In this document: in pieces, positions 26,517 to 35,817 of the stretch
Layout: the number at the start of each line of letters is the position of its first letter
Position numbering within the stretch: the first letter of the stretch is position 1
DNA from: Lentisphaerae bacterium GWF2_49_21
GTDB taxonomy: Bacteria > Verrucomicrobiota > Lentisphaeria > Victivallales > GWF2-50-93
Direction: 5' to 3'
DNA length: 64,000 nucleotides
Assembly: GCA_001804805.1 (NCBI GenBank)
Contig: MHBH01000046.1
Location: forward strand, 44,603-108,602
Position numbers and translations under genes: made by a program
Notes under the pieces: generated by a model
Seen by the model: only the letters and a program-made list of their open reading frames with translations
The model's database searches: none
What the model was told of the DNA's origin: nothing

Positions 26517-29500
26517 TTAAGGATTGCCTTTTGGCGAAATAATTTCAATTGACTTGAGACCATTTCCGACATTCTTGATAAGATTATTAAAACACTCACT
26601 TACCAGAAAAGATGAAAAAAGGGATGCCAGACTGTTGGTAAGCTTGATTTCCAAACTGTTGTAGCCCTGTTTTAAGTATCCTGTCAGATCGAAATTAAAT
26701 GGTGATCTGGCTCTAACGCCTGCATTTTTCCCATTAATCTTTACTTCAACTACTTCACCGTGACAGTCGATCTTCAGGTAATGTTTACCTTTATATTCAG
26801 GAATGGAAAATTCTGTTGAGTAAATGGCTGTTCCGCTATAATATGGAAAACCTTGTTCCTGCCAGGTTTTTTTATGGTCAACTTTTCTTATCGAAGTGAC
26901 TATTTTGTTTTTGACAACTGAAAAGTTCCCGAGAATAATCAAGTCAACTGATGGTTGAACATTATGTGCTTGATACATTGCTCCTTGAGAAAAACGCTCA
27001 TACAATGGGGGAGAAAACCGTCCGGAAATAACATTCTTACCCGATTTAAGGTATTTCCCGATATTTAGAATGCGATTGGATCTATCATAGTAATTGGTTG
27101 ATCTTGGCGATGCTTTAACTTTCCTGCCGTTAATTTCAAAATCAGAATATAATCCTCTTTCCAGAAGCAATTTTTCATTTTCAGGTGTTTTTTTGATAAT
27201 AAAAGTTGATCGGAATTTAACTTTTTCGACTTTTCTGATAGGCACGGGGATACGACCTTTATGTGAAAGCAACCATTTACGGTTAGCAGAATTAAACATT
27301 TCGATCTTATCTGCCGCCAATGGAAAAGCATTTGCACGTTCTGTATTAAAATCCCACAGTCCCGCAAGCTTAGTAGTTTTACCTTTTATGCCTGCCAAGT
27401 CAATTTTATTTTTTTTGCTTTTTCCTTTTTGCAGAACCAGAACTTTGGTTTCCCATGGAGCAAAATGAATTGGGACAATTTCGTCTGCATTCCCAAGCAA
27501 AGCAGTTTTACCGGTATCGAGGTCCCAGTATTCCAAGAAACAGTTTGGTGGAATTTTTATCGTAACACTTTTTTCTTCACTCAGTATATTAATTGCAGAA
27601 CAAATCAATGATTCTTTTTCCCTTCGGAAGTTCAAAACCATACAATTTGCTAGTTTATCAACTTCATAAAATTTTATTTCTTCCTGAGCTTCCGGCAAAA
27701 TGGTTCCGAGATTACGGTATTGCAGCTTTGGCGGCAACCACACCAGTTCATGGTCTTGAACATCAAGATAAGTAACCTGAACATGTTCAATTCCCAAGAT
27801 TCTGTTCCCGCCTTCAAGGAATTTAATTCGCAGATGCTTGGCTTTTCGGCCTTTCAGGTCAAGGTAGTGCTCTCGACCTTTTTTAACAGCCGATGCACAT
27901 TTCTCCCAATTTTTTCCGTTATTGGAAGTTTGAACTTCGTAGATATACCTAAGGTGACTTTTCGGTTTTTCGACCCGGAAGCTGAATGATTTCAGTTTGA
28001 GTTCAGACCGAAAGTTCAAGTCAATGGTATGAGGAAATCCGGCAACGCTCAGGCAAAGCAGACTAGAATCATTTTTAAAAATGTTCAGCTTTTCCCCGTT
28101 CTGCGGATTGGATGAAAGAGTAATTTCTTCTGTTGAATCCGGAACAATAATTATCCGACCCTTACCGTATTTTATATCTTTGAAAAAACTGATTTTGTGA
28201 TTTATTCGTTTGCTACTCAGCATCTTTTGCCAGGCACCGGAGATTGTTTCACCATTCGGGGCGGTCAACGGAATGGTGCCAAATAGGGCAATTGTACCGC
28301 CTTCTTTAACAAACTTGTCCAAAGTTGTTAAAGTTTCTTTTGAAATCATTTTGTATAACGGCAGACACAAGTGTTGGTACGAAACTTTTTTCCCGAGCAA
28401 CAGACCATTGCGGCATTTTAAGTCCGGTAACGCTGTATCTGCTACGACATCAGCCTCAATCTGATTTTCCCGCAGCAAATTGAACATAGACCAAATATTG
28501 GGACTTATTTGGAAATTACAGAATTCATCTACTAAAGTCTGTGAAAGGGATTCCTCTGTAGGATGAAGGATTGCTGTATTGACTGCAGACTTTCCGCTAG
28601 AAACCATCCGGCAAAGCCGGGCTATACGATAAGAGAAATACTCTTGATATTTCCAGTTGGAAGATTGATAAAATCCAGGAGGATTTGAAACATATTTGCG
28701 AAAACCGCGAATACTGTAATTAAAATCAATCGGGGCTTGCAGGTCAGCGCCCAAGACCGCCAGTAATTCAGCTTCTCTGATACGATCTGAAAGTTCATTT
28801 GTCCAAGGGGAACAACCATATGTTTCACACAGCACCCGGTCTCTGCCATGAATCTTGGCAGCCGCACTGACTTTTCGTGGCAGAGGAAACAGTCGTATAA
28901 CACATTCGGGATTACCCAGTAAATCCATGCCTGGAACCTGTTGAGGTTTAATTTGTTTATAATGGTCTCCCTGATGGAGATTTTCGCCATAATGTCCGGA
29001 ATAAGCCACTTTATGCTTGCCACACCATTCCCCGATTTGAGAGCAGTAATTTTGTGCAAACATGTCAGAGACCAGACTGAAATAATCATAGCACAGCGCC
29101 CGGTTTCCCTCACCGGCATCAGCGAGTTTAACCAGCTCCGGGAGCAAATCATATCCATATTTTCTATTGAACTGCTGCGGGAGTTTATCGGTCCAGGGAA
29201 TTGCGCAGGAGAAACCGTAAAGTTCGGGATCATTATTCTTCTTTGAAGTAATTGGATACAACCCGCGGGTAATTTTGCTTCCACCTGCGGAAGTTTCGAT
29301 GACATCCGTTTTCCCCGGTAAGCGGGAATCATACCAGAATCCGGGTTCATCAGTAAAAAACCCCCGGATTGACTTGCCGAAAGAATCAGGGATGGCCTGA
29401 TAATGGGCTTCATACACTAATTCAATAAATTTTCCAACAGCTTCTTTATTAAGAACGTCTAAGTATCCGGGTAATTCTCTGGCCCAGGGAGCAACCGTAA

Positions 29501-30068
29501 CCGTATCCAGATTGGAATAAGTCTTATCAATCATAGCCAGATCAATCTGCCAAGCTCCACTTGGAGCCTGCCAATTTAAATGGTTTTGGTCCAGACAGTC
29601 CATCAAGCAGATTTCTCTACTCCCGTAAGCTTTTCTTGCCGTAACTGTAATCGGTGTTCCTTTCGGCAATTCTATTTTGACGTTCCGGCTTTGTTCCGTC
29701 TGGATGTTATAATGGAAAAACCGGCAGACTTTCATCAGAAATTCAGGAAATTGTTCATTGATTATTCCTCCGGCCAATCCGCTGGGCCAGGCAAAGTCAT
29801 CATAAATCCAGACTTTCATACCCATTTTTCCGGCTATTTTTACGGTAAACCGGAATTTATCAAAATATTCTTCCGAGAGATAAGGAATAGTCAAACCGGC
29901 CATCGGAAAAATCATAAACTCATGGATATGCTTTCCCTTCAGCATTTGCAATTGAGTGTAAATTTCTCTTTCGGAAAGGTCATCGTTCCAGTAGAGGAGA
30001 GGGGCAAGTCCGTATTCAGGAGCACCTGCTCTAAATTCCTGCCTCAAATTTTCCATAGTCCTCTTCAT
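26517..30068 (-). CDS. GH106-like glycosidase, possible alpha-L-rhamnosidase
   Basis: A large soluble protein of 1183 residues with the look of GH106 and its relatives. The N-terminal barrel has APLLYWNDDL, KVWIYDDFAWPSGLAGG (the YDE/D-x-x-WPSG-x-AGG hallmark) and SIRGFFTDEPGFWYDS, a likely active-site segment. A middle part (about 670-760) resembles an F5/8 discoidin fold, and the C-terminus has YYSGTAIYSTEF and EVKINGKNAGVRARSPFNFD, the galactose-binding-like module found at the end of GH106 enzymes. Expected activity is release of L-rhamnose, matching the isomerase/kinase pair at 36.8-39.6 kb; specificity is inferred. No signal peptide. Confidence 0.7.
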   Translation of the reverse strand: MKRTMENLRQEFRAGAPEYGLAPLLYWNDDLSEREIYTQLQMLKGKHIHEFMIFPMAGLTIPYLSEEYFDKFRFTVKIAGKMGMKVWIYDDFAWPSGLAGGIINEQFPEFLMKVCRFFHYNIQTEQSRNVKIELPKGTPITVTARKAYGSREICLMDCLDQNHLNWQAPSGAWQIDLAMIDKTYSNLDTVTVAPWARELPGYLDVLNKEAVGKFIELVYEAHYQAIPDSFGKSIRGFFTDEPGFWYDSRLPGKTDVIETSAGGSKITRGLYPITSKKNNDPELYGFSCAIPWTDKLPQQFNRKYGYDLLPELVKLADAGEGNRALCYDYFSLVSDMFAQNYCSQIGEWCGKHKVAYSGHYGENLHQGDHYKQIKPQQVPGMDLLGNPECVIRLFPLPRKVSAAAKIHGRDRVLCETYGCSPWTNELSDRIREAELLAVLGADLQAPIDFNYSIRGFRKYVSNPPGFYQSSNWKYQEYFSYRIARLCRMVSSGKSAVNTAILHPTEESLSQTLVDEFCNFQISPNIWSMFNLLRENQIEADVVADTALPDLKCRNGLLLGKKVSYQHLCLPLYKMISKETLTTLDKFVKEGGTIALFGTIPLTAPNGETISGAWQKMLSSKRINHKISFFKDIKYGKGRIIIVPDSTEEITLSSNPQNGEKLNIFKNDSSLLCLSVAGFPHTIDLNFRSELKLKSFSFRVEKPKSHLRYIYEVQTSNNGKNWEKCASAVKKGREHYLDLKGRKAKHLRIKFLEGGNRILGIEHVQVTYLDVQDHELVWLPPKLQYRNLGTILPEAQEEIKFYEVDKLANCMVLNFRREKESLICSAINILSEEKSVTIKIPPNCFLEYWDLDTGKTALLGNADEIVPIHFAPWETKVLVLQKGKSKKNKIDLAGIKGKTTKLAGLWDFNTERANAFPLAADKIEMFNSANRKWLLSHKGRIPVPIRKVEKVKFRSTFIIKKTPENEKLLLERGLYSDFEINGRKVKASPRSTNYYDRSNRILNIGKYLKSGKNVISGRFSPPLYERFSQGAMYQAHNVQPSVDLIILGNFSVVKNKIVTSIRKVDHKKTWQEQGFPYYSGTAIYSTEFSIPEYKGKHYLKIDCHGEVVEVKINGKNAGVRARSPFNFDLTGYLKQGYNSLEIKLTNSLASLFSSFLVSECFNNLIKNVGNGLKSIEIISPKGNP

Positions 30069-30182
30069 TTTTATCTCACTTTACGGGGGTCAGTTCGACC
30101 TGAAATTTAACATGAATTATCAGATTACTCTATATCAGACCGGTTTTATATTTACAAATATCTTATATCCCAGTTGCAATGT

Positions 30183-31082
30183 TTAAATTGCCGTCAGCGT
30201 GATTCGGCTTTCATCATGATAATTGATTTTAAACTGATGCCCCTCGCTTTTTATAATTGCCCCTTCCTTAGCATTGACAAATTCAGCAACTTCGATTTCG
30301 GCATCTTTCCGATTTCGGTTCTCATAATTGATTAAAACTAACTTATTTCCGGCTTTATGATTGTAGTCACTGCCGGTTTTTAAAACCAGTTTTCCCAGTT
30401 TGTTAACATTCCCGTTAACTTGAAAAGGGGCATTTTCATAACCTTTATTATTCAATATAACGGTAGTAGTGGAATCGTTATCCAATTCGACATAACGAAC
30501 TTCCAGAGAACCGGAGCCTGCTAAGATCAAATTTCCACCAGAGGAAATACTGATGTCGCGTTTACCATTTTTAGGTTCGAGGCGGCCGCCGTCAATTTTT
30601 AAAGTTCCTCCCGAGTCAACTTGAACTTCATTAAGAGAACCGGTTGCCTGAATCAATGCCCCTCTTCCAACAGTAAAAGTTATACCTGAGGAAACGACAA
30701 ACTGGTTAGTTGCCTGCCATGTACCGTTGATTACGGTGATATTATTGTTCAACTTGGACTCGTTTTTCAAGGAAAGTGTGTGTTTATTCATATCAAAGGT
30801 TATACTTTCGGAACCTTTTGAATCTCCGGAAATATTTTTTGCTTCAGCATCGGCGGTAAAACTGATTTTTGCTGGGTCAGTTCCCATTTGAAAACCAAAG
30901 TAGGCAGTATCGTTAATAGTCGGGACTTTTTCGTCAACCCAACTTTCGGCCTTGTTCCATTCGCTGCCTCCATCGACTTTGTACTGTGCGAGTCCGGCCG
31001 AAACAATTACGGGCGTCAGGGCAAGAAGCAAATAAATATTCCAGCACAGTCTTTTTTTGGTTACATTTGATTTCATTTTCAT
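30183..31082 (-). CDS. Secreted beta-strand-repeat protein
   Basis: A 299-residue exported protein with signal peptide (LLLALTPVIVSAGLA, cleavage near residue 32). The mature part reads GGSEWNKAESWVDEKVPTIN at the start and GHQFKINYHDESRITLTAI at the end, the same beginning and ending as each of the two repeat domains of the large secreted protein at 1322-4423. It therefore looks like a single free-standing copy of that domain, built of beta-strands with Gly/Asn turns. Function is unknown; surface display or glycan binding is possible. A 114-base gap separates it from the GH106-like gene. Confidence 0.75.
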   Translation of the reverse strand: MKMKSNVTKKRLCWNIYLLLALTPVIVSAGLAQYKVDGGSEWNKAESWVDEKVPTINDTAYFGFQMGTDPAKISFTADAEAKNISGDSKGSESITFDMNKHTLSLKNESKLNNNITVINGTWQATNQFVVSSGITFTVGRGALIQATGSLNEVQVDSGGTLKIDGGRLEPKNGKRDISISSGGNLILAGSGSLEVRYVELDNDSTTTVILNNKGYENAPFQVNGNVNKLGKLVLKTGSDYNHKAGNKLVLINYENRNRKDAEIEVAEFVNAKEGAIIKSEGHQFKINYHDESRITLTAI

Positions 31083-31106
31083 CCTCCTTTTTCTGTAAAA
31101 GTTTTT

Positions 31107-33401
31107 TTATTCAATGGCCAGCATATTATGCAATTTAAGTTCCGGTATTTCGAAGACAGCAAAATCGCCTTCCATCGTAACCGGTTTGATCTCTTTGCCG
31201 CCCTTGAGAATAACCTTTTTGTTCCCGAGCAAACTGTTTTTTATATAAACCTTTATCCCGTATACCGGAAGAATTTCATCAATCGGCCCAGTTGAATCAG
31301 AACTTGGTTTTCTGCGATAGGTCATGGCGATTTCAGCCATTTCTTCCGATGGGAAATCAGTTCTTTTGCTTGGACGCATTATATCATCAGGGTTCCGGCG
31401 GGGGTAAAGCATACCGTTATTCCAGCGATTGGTGTTGCATAAGTTGACCATATGGACGATGGTACGGCATTTATCTTCCTGCTTCATAACGGTTGTTTCT
31501 ACACTTTTCGGTGCATCGGTGTAGACATCTACTCCGCCGTGCCCGACGACGATCTTTTTAAACAGGCTCTGGAAAAATCTCAGGCAACGATAGGAGTAAT
31601 TATAAAAAACATCTCCGCTGAAATAAAAGGATTTGCCCTTGCCGAAGTCGTTTTCAACAATACACGGATCGTCGTGCAGACCAATAATTTCACGCCCCAT
31701 GTTTACGGAAGCATGATTAGTTCCTTCTCTGACTTCACACCATTTTGCTAAAATGCGACTTTGTTTATCGCCTGTTACAGCATGCCATGGAACCTGCATA
31801 ATCTCTATATCTTCTTTGTCGTCAATAAAATGGGTATCCAGAAGTTTGAAAGGCTGCTTTTTCCACTTTCCTCTTTCCGGGCCGATGATTTTCCGGGCAA
31901 TATCCAGAACTCCATTAAACTTGACGCCCAAAACATCAGACAGCGCAAATTCATTACGGAATTTTTCGTTTTCATCGTAAAGCCCTGTTTCTCCCGAAGC
32001 AATTAACATTCCTCCATCTTTAACAAACTGACGAATAGCGGCAGCCTGATCATCGCTCATACAGGCTGTATTGGGCAGTATCAGACATTTATATTTTTGC
32101 AGGTAATCAGGAGTAATTTGCGAATCCAGCAGATAATCACTATGGATATTCAGATGATTCAGCACTTGTTCCGCTCCCTGAAACGATGCCAGAAAAGCAC
32201 TTGGATTAGCTGAAGCATAAAAATCTCTGGTTGTCCGGCTGTAGAGTATCGCTGCATTTGCTGCAGATTCTAAATCCTGAAAATCTTTCAGCTCCGGTGA
32301 TATGTCTTTTGCTGTTTGCCGGTAAACTTCAGTACGTAAAGGATGCGGTTCACCGTTTTCGTCCATGGTCGAATGAAAACTAATCCAACTGCCATGGATC
32401 ATTCCCAGATAAGTCAAAACTTTAGTTTCATCCAAAGATGGTTTGGCTCCGGCCCAACCACCATCAAAAATCAATTCAAAGTTCTTCAGGCAGCATCCTG
32501 CCGCAGTCCCGGTAATAGCCCGACCAAGTTTAAGGCACATTGAGACATCCATCAAACCGTAACTCATTAAGCAGGATTCATAAATGATATTATCTACTTT
32601 ACCTTTACAATGGTCAGGGTTGGGATTATCGTGCAAAGCACTGTCAACAGTCCTTACCAATAAGTTTACAGTGGTAAAAATTTTTTCATCTACTGATTTT
32701 ACTGCAGAATTCAATTCTCCCAGGTAATCACTGATACAGTCTTGACGCCAGGAAACGTATTGTTTCCATTCTGCGGAATTCCAGTCTTCTTCAGGAACCA
32801 AAGGACTTCCGGAAAATTTTCCCCAGGCTTCCCGACAGAAATCACAGTTGATTTCCCTAGTTTCCTGATCAAAGGATACCCGATAGACCGGGAAGTCGAT
32901 TAAAACTCCGTCTATTGGGTATTTTCTGCACATGGCGGAAACCGCTTCCTTAATGCCGTCAACCATCAACCGGTTATGGACGCAGAGTTCATGTCCGACG
33001 GTATCTTCGCCATTCAGTTGGATACCCTGCTTTTTGAAAACCTCCCAGTTTTTCCGGACAAATTTAGCTTTCCCCTCTGATGTTCCTTTAGAGGAAAAAC
33101 CTAATAATACCTTCATTCCTCGACGATGGCATTCTTCCACTATTTCTCCATAAAAATCCCCGTCTCTTTCGGCAACTGCAGGGTGGCATTCCAGTATGCC
33201 GGCAGTAACGGGGAACCAGTTTTCCGGACCTCCCCATTCAATACCTGTAAAACCTGAGTCAGCCAATTCCCCGACAATCTTTTTGATATCAGCGTTGACC
33301 CATTCTTTCTGCCAAGATTTGTATTTCGGCCAGTAGCCGACATGCAGTAAGTCTTTCAAGTACCACTTGCGCCAATGTTCACGTTGATACGTTGTTTTCA
33401 C
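31107..33401 (-). CDS. Putative glycoside hydrolase with GHL6-like barrel and GH42-type trimerisation domain
   Basis: A 764-residue cytoplasmic protein. The N-terminal barrel resembles hypothetical glycosyl hydrolase family GHL6 (GFTGIEWGGPENWFP, ECHRRGMKVLLGFSSKG, YPIDGVLIDFPVYRV), and the middle third looks like the alpha/beta trimerisation domain of GH42 beta-galactosidases (LLDSQITPDYLQKYKCLILP and FVKDGGMLIASGETG). The Cys in CDFCREAW and the Asp in LIDFPV are in the active-site half of such barrels. Reaction and sugar are unknown. It begins 2 bases after the GH43-like gene, so it is in the same transcript. Confidence 0.65.
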   Translation of the reverse strand: MKTTYQREHWRKWYLKDLLHVGYWPKYKSWQKEWVNADIKKIVGELADSGFTGIEWGGPENWFPVTAGILECHPAVAERDGDFYGEIVEECHRRGMKVLLGFSSKGTSEGKAKFVRKNWEVFKKQGIQLNGEDTVGHELCVHNRLMVDGIKEAVSAMCRKYPIDGVLIDFPVYRVSFDQETREINCDFCREAWGKFSGSPLVPEEDWNSAEWKQYVSWRQDCISDYLGELNSAVKSVDEKIFTTVNLLVRTVDSALHDNPNPDHCKGKVDNIIYESCLMSYGLMDVSMCLKLGRAITGTAAGCCLKNFELIFDGGWAGAKPSLDETKVLTYLGMIHGSWISFHSTMDENGEPHPLRTEVYRQTAKDISPELKDFQDLESAANAAILYSRTTRDFYASANPSAFLASFQGAEQVLNHLNIHSDYLLDSQITPDYLQKYKCLILPNTACMSDDQAAAIRQFVKDGGMLIASGETGLYDENEKFRNEFALSDVLGVKFNGVLDIARKIIGPERGKWKKQPFKLLDTHFIDDKEDIEIMQVPWHAVTGDKQSRILAKWCEVREGTNHASVNMGREIIGLHDDPCIVENDFGKGKSFYFSGDVFYNYSYRCLRFFQSLFKKIVVGHGGVDVYTDAPKSVETTVMKQEDKCRTIVHMVNLCNTNRWNNGMLYPRRNPDDIMRPSKRTDFPSEEMAEIAMTYRRKPSSDSTGPIDEILPVYGIKVYIKNSLLGNKKVILKGGKEIKPVTMEGDFAVFEIPELKLHNMLAIE

Positions 33402-33403
33402 TA

Positions 33404-34312
33404 TTAGATCCTTTTATTTGTTACTAAAGATTTTGCTGCGTCATCCATAATTATTGTGTTAGATTCCGCATGCCATAATAAATCTGCCAAATAGAGACCG
33501 CCTTCACCCCATCCGGCTCGGCTTATGTAATATCGGTTTGATTCAGTGTGAATAATCTCTGCTGCATGTGCAGGGATTGAACCAACCTGATTTTCAATTT
33601 CCCAATGGAATGGAACGTCACTTTCATATACTGCGGTGTTGCTATATGGATTGTTCGTGCAGACGAATAAGTAATACTTTCCATCCTTTGTGATAACAAA
33701 TGGAGACTCTGTAGGCCCGCCGCATGTGCCTTTTTGAGGATGGATAAAAACTTCCCTTTTCCCCCTCCAGGTGATTAAATTATCACTGGTCACAGCAGCA
33801 ACAGTATGGTTTCCCCCGTATGATGATTTAGTAGCAGTGTAATACATTATCCAATTATCTCCATCTTTAAGGATCATGGGATCCCGGGCATGATAACCAT
33901 CGCTGACCATAGGATTTGCTTCATGGCGTCGCCATTCCCAAAGATCATCTGAAACAGCCAGATGAATCTTGTAATTGGCATCATCATCTCCGCCAGCACA
34001 GTAAAACATAAAGAATTGATTATTTTGTGCTATTATATGCGGAGCCCAAACATGGGTTTCTCCCCAATTGTCATAATCAGCATAGAATATAAACTCTTGC
34101 GTTTCCCATTGCGGATTAAGCAAATCAATTGAAGTAGCGTGCGCAAAGAATTTTTCTTCAAAAGGCTTGGCAGGCTCTTTCTGGGTGATGCCAAACATAT
34201 GCCAAATGCCTGATTTATCTTTAATAAAACAGTGGTCATTCAGGTACCAAGTATCCGGTTTCCCAATTGACGGATTATAAACTCTTTGAAATTTTGTTGA
34301 TGTGATTTTCAT
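33404..34312 (-). CDS. Five-bladed beta-propeller glycosidase (GH43/GH117-like)
   Basis: A 302-residue protein with the repeating blade pattern of clan GH-F/GH-J enzymes: WYLNDHCFIKDKSGIWHMFG, HVWAPHIIAQNNQFFMFYC, YHARDPMILKDGDNWIMYYT and CGGPTESPFVITKDGKYYLF. The Asp in ARDPM and the Glu in GPTESP are good candidates for the pKa modulator and the acid. Activity may be arabinosidase, xylosidase or galactosidase-like. No signal peptide is seen. It lies 29 bases after the aminotransferase gene that opens the run. Confidence 0.75.
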   Translation of the reverse strand: MKITSTKFQRVYNPSIGKPDTWYLNDHCFIKDKSGIWHMFGITQKEPAKPFEEKFFAHATSIDLLNPQWETQEFIFYADYDNWGETHVWAPHIIAQNNQFFMFYCAGGDDDANYKIHLAVSDDLWEWRRHEANPMVSDGYHARDPMILKDGDNWIMYYTATKSSYGGNHTVAAVTSDNLITWRGKREVFIHPQKGTCGGPTESPFVITKDGKYYLFVCTNNPYSNTAVYESDVPFHWEIENQVGSIPAHAAEIIHTESNRYYISRAGWGEGGLYLADLLWHAESNTIIMDDAAKSLVTNKRI

Positions 34313-34341
34313 TTCAGTTTTTAAAGTTGTTTTACTCTATT

Positions 34342-35676
34342 TTATCTACGGAGAACACTCTTCATGGATTTTTCTAATTTTTCCAGAATTTCATCGCACT
34401 CCTGCTGGCTGACAATCAGCGGGGGCTTGATTTTCAAGACATTTCGCCGCACGCCACCAAGCCCGAAAATGATACCGTTTTTCATGCCGGCATTGCGGAT
34501 ATCGACCGTTTCTTTTTCCAACGTTTCTTTTGTTTTCGGATCGGCGACAAATTCAACCCCTATATGCAATCCTGCCTGCCTAATATCACCCATTTCGGGA
34601 TAATCTTTGGCCAGTTCGTGCAGTTTGCTGTTTAAATAAGCTCCCATGTTACGGCAATTCTCCAGTACCCACTCTTCAAGCAGTTCGAGTAATCTGGCAG
34701 AAGCAACAAAACTTGCTGTCGGATTAGCAAAAGTATGCAACTCTTCGGCATTCGGTGTGAAACCTTCCAGTTGATCGGAAATAATAATACCAGCCAGCGG
34801 AAATCCTCCTCCCAGGGCCTTGCCAATAACAATTATATCCGGAGTCACCCCGAAATAATCAGCGGCAAACATTTCACCAATGCGACCAAAAGTCTGTATT
34901 TCGTCAAAGACCATCAAGGTTTCAAATTCATTACAGAGCTTTCTCATTTCCTGTAGATATCGTTTCGGCAGAATAATCTGTCCACCACTTGCCTGGATCG
35001 GTTCGATCAAAACGCCGACTGGCCTTCCGGCGATGCCCCGCTGGAAAACTTCCCGAGTCATGGTCAAGCACATATCAATATAAGTTTCCGCATCTACATT
35101 ATAGGGATTTCTATAAGTATAAGGATTGGGAACCCGGATGAAGGGCCTGGTAAGGGATAAAAACGATGTGCCTCCCATATATTCCCCATTCGCTTTGGTA
35201 GAAATCCAGGAAGCTCCCATTGAACCGAGACTGGTCCCGTGATAACTGTCATATAAACAAACAAAATCCCTGGCATGTGGAACGTTTTTGGCACAAATCT
35301 TCATTGCTGCTTCGACAGCGGGCCCCCCGCCGACAGTAAAAGATACTCTATTCATTCCTTCCGGAGCCAACTGGGCAAGTCTTTGGGAAAGGTAAAAACG
35401 GGGTTTCGAATCAAAACCTTGATGAATGTGAGTTAAATTTTCAATGTGGTCTCTAACAATATCGTTGATTTCATCATTGGCATATCCTAAATACAATGCC
35501 CAACTCTGGGAAGTACAGTCGATATATTCATTATCATCAATATCCCAAACCCGGACTCCTTTTCCTCGAGCTAGGATCGGCCCGCCGCGAGTTCCTCCGC
35601 CAACCATCACATTTTCGGCCGCTTTTTTCATGGCAGCCTTATCCATATTATAGATTTCTTTTAATAGCTTATTCAT
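34342..35676 (-). CDS. Class III PLP aminotransferase, first gene of the long minus-strand run
   Basis: A 444-residue PLP enzyme distinct from the one at 14966. Seen: FTVGGGPAVEAAMKICAKNV (phosphate loop), YDSYHGTSLGSMG, MVFDEIQTFGRIGEMF (PLP Asp) and the PLP lysine near residue 285 in IVIGKALGGGFPLAG. I chose ATG 35676 (MNKLLKEIYNM), preceded by GGAG at 7 bases; the frame could open 36 bases earlier. Substrate is not evident; an omega-amino acid or an amino sugar is possible. The upstream region holds two operator-like sites 31 bases apart and then a decayed IS5 element. Confidence 0.85.
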   Translation of the reverse strand: MNKLLKEIYNMDKAAMKKAAENVMVGGGTRGGPILARGKGVRVWDIDDNEYIDCTSQSWALYLGYANDEINDIVRDHIENLTHIHQGFDSKPRFYLSQRLAQLAPEGMNRVSFTVGGGPAVEAAMKICAKNVPHARDFVCLYDSYHGTSLGSMGASWISTKANGEYMGGTSFLSLTRPFIRVPNPYTYRNPYNVDAETYIDMCLTMTREVFQRGIAGRPVGVLIEPIQASGGQIILPKRYLQEMRKLCNEFETLMVFDEIQTFGRIGEMFAADYFGVTPDIIVIGKALGGGFPLAGIIISDQLEGFTPNAEELHTFANPTASFVASARLLELLEEWVLENCRNMGAYLNSKLHELAKDYPEMGDIRQAGLHIGVEFVADPKTKETLEKETVDIRNAGMKNGIIFGLGGVRRNVLKIKPPLIVSQQECDEILEKLEKSMKSVLRR

Positions 35677-35711
35677 CTTTTTCTCCATTTTATGTTTTGC
35701 CAAATAAATCA

Positions 35712-35730
35712 ACTGACTGTTTCAATTAAA
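35712..35730. promoter_or_regulatory. Operator-like site, proximal copy, upstream of the minus-strand run
   Basis: Reads TTTAATTGAAACAGTCAGT on the minus strand, half TGAC plus the TGAAACA spacer. The TTGAAACAGTC core recurs in the copies at 35743 and 44930. It lies between the likely promoter and ATG 35676. Confidence 0.4.
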
Positions 35731-35742
35731 AATACTTAATAA

Positions 35743-35761
35743 TATGGCTGTTTCAAGCAAT
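35743..35761 (-). promoter_or_regulatory. Operator-like site overlapping a candidate -35
   Basis: Minus strand reads ATTGCTTGAAACAGCCATA, matching 17 of 21 bases (with flanks) of the site before the ABC importer. TTGAAA (35751-35756) can serve as -35, with TATTTT 16 bases further on as a weak -10. This would be the main promoter of the aminotransferase/glycosidase run. Confidence 0.45.
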
Positions 35762-35817
35762 AATAAGAAAAAATCTTAAAATATTTGACTTTTTTGCTAA
35801 CTAATCTATTATTATTT

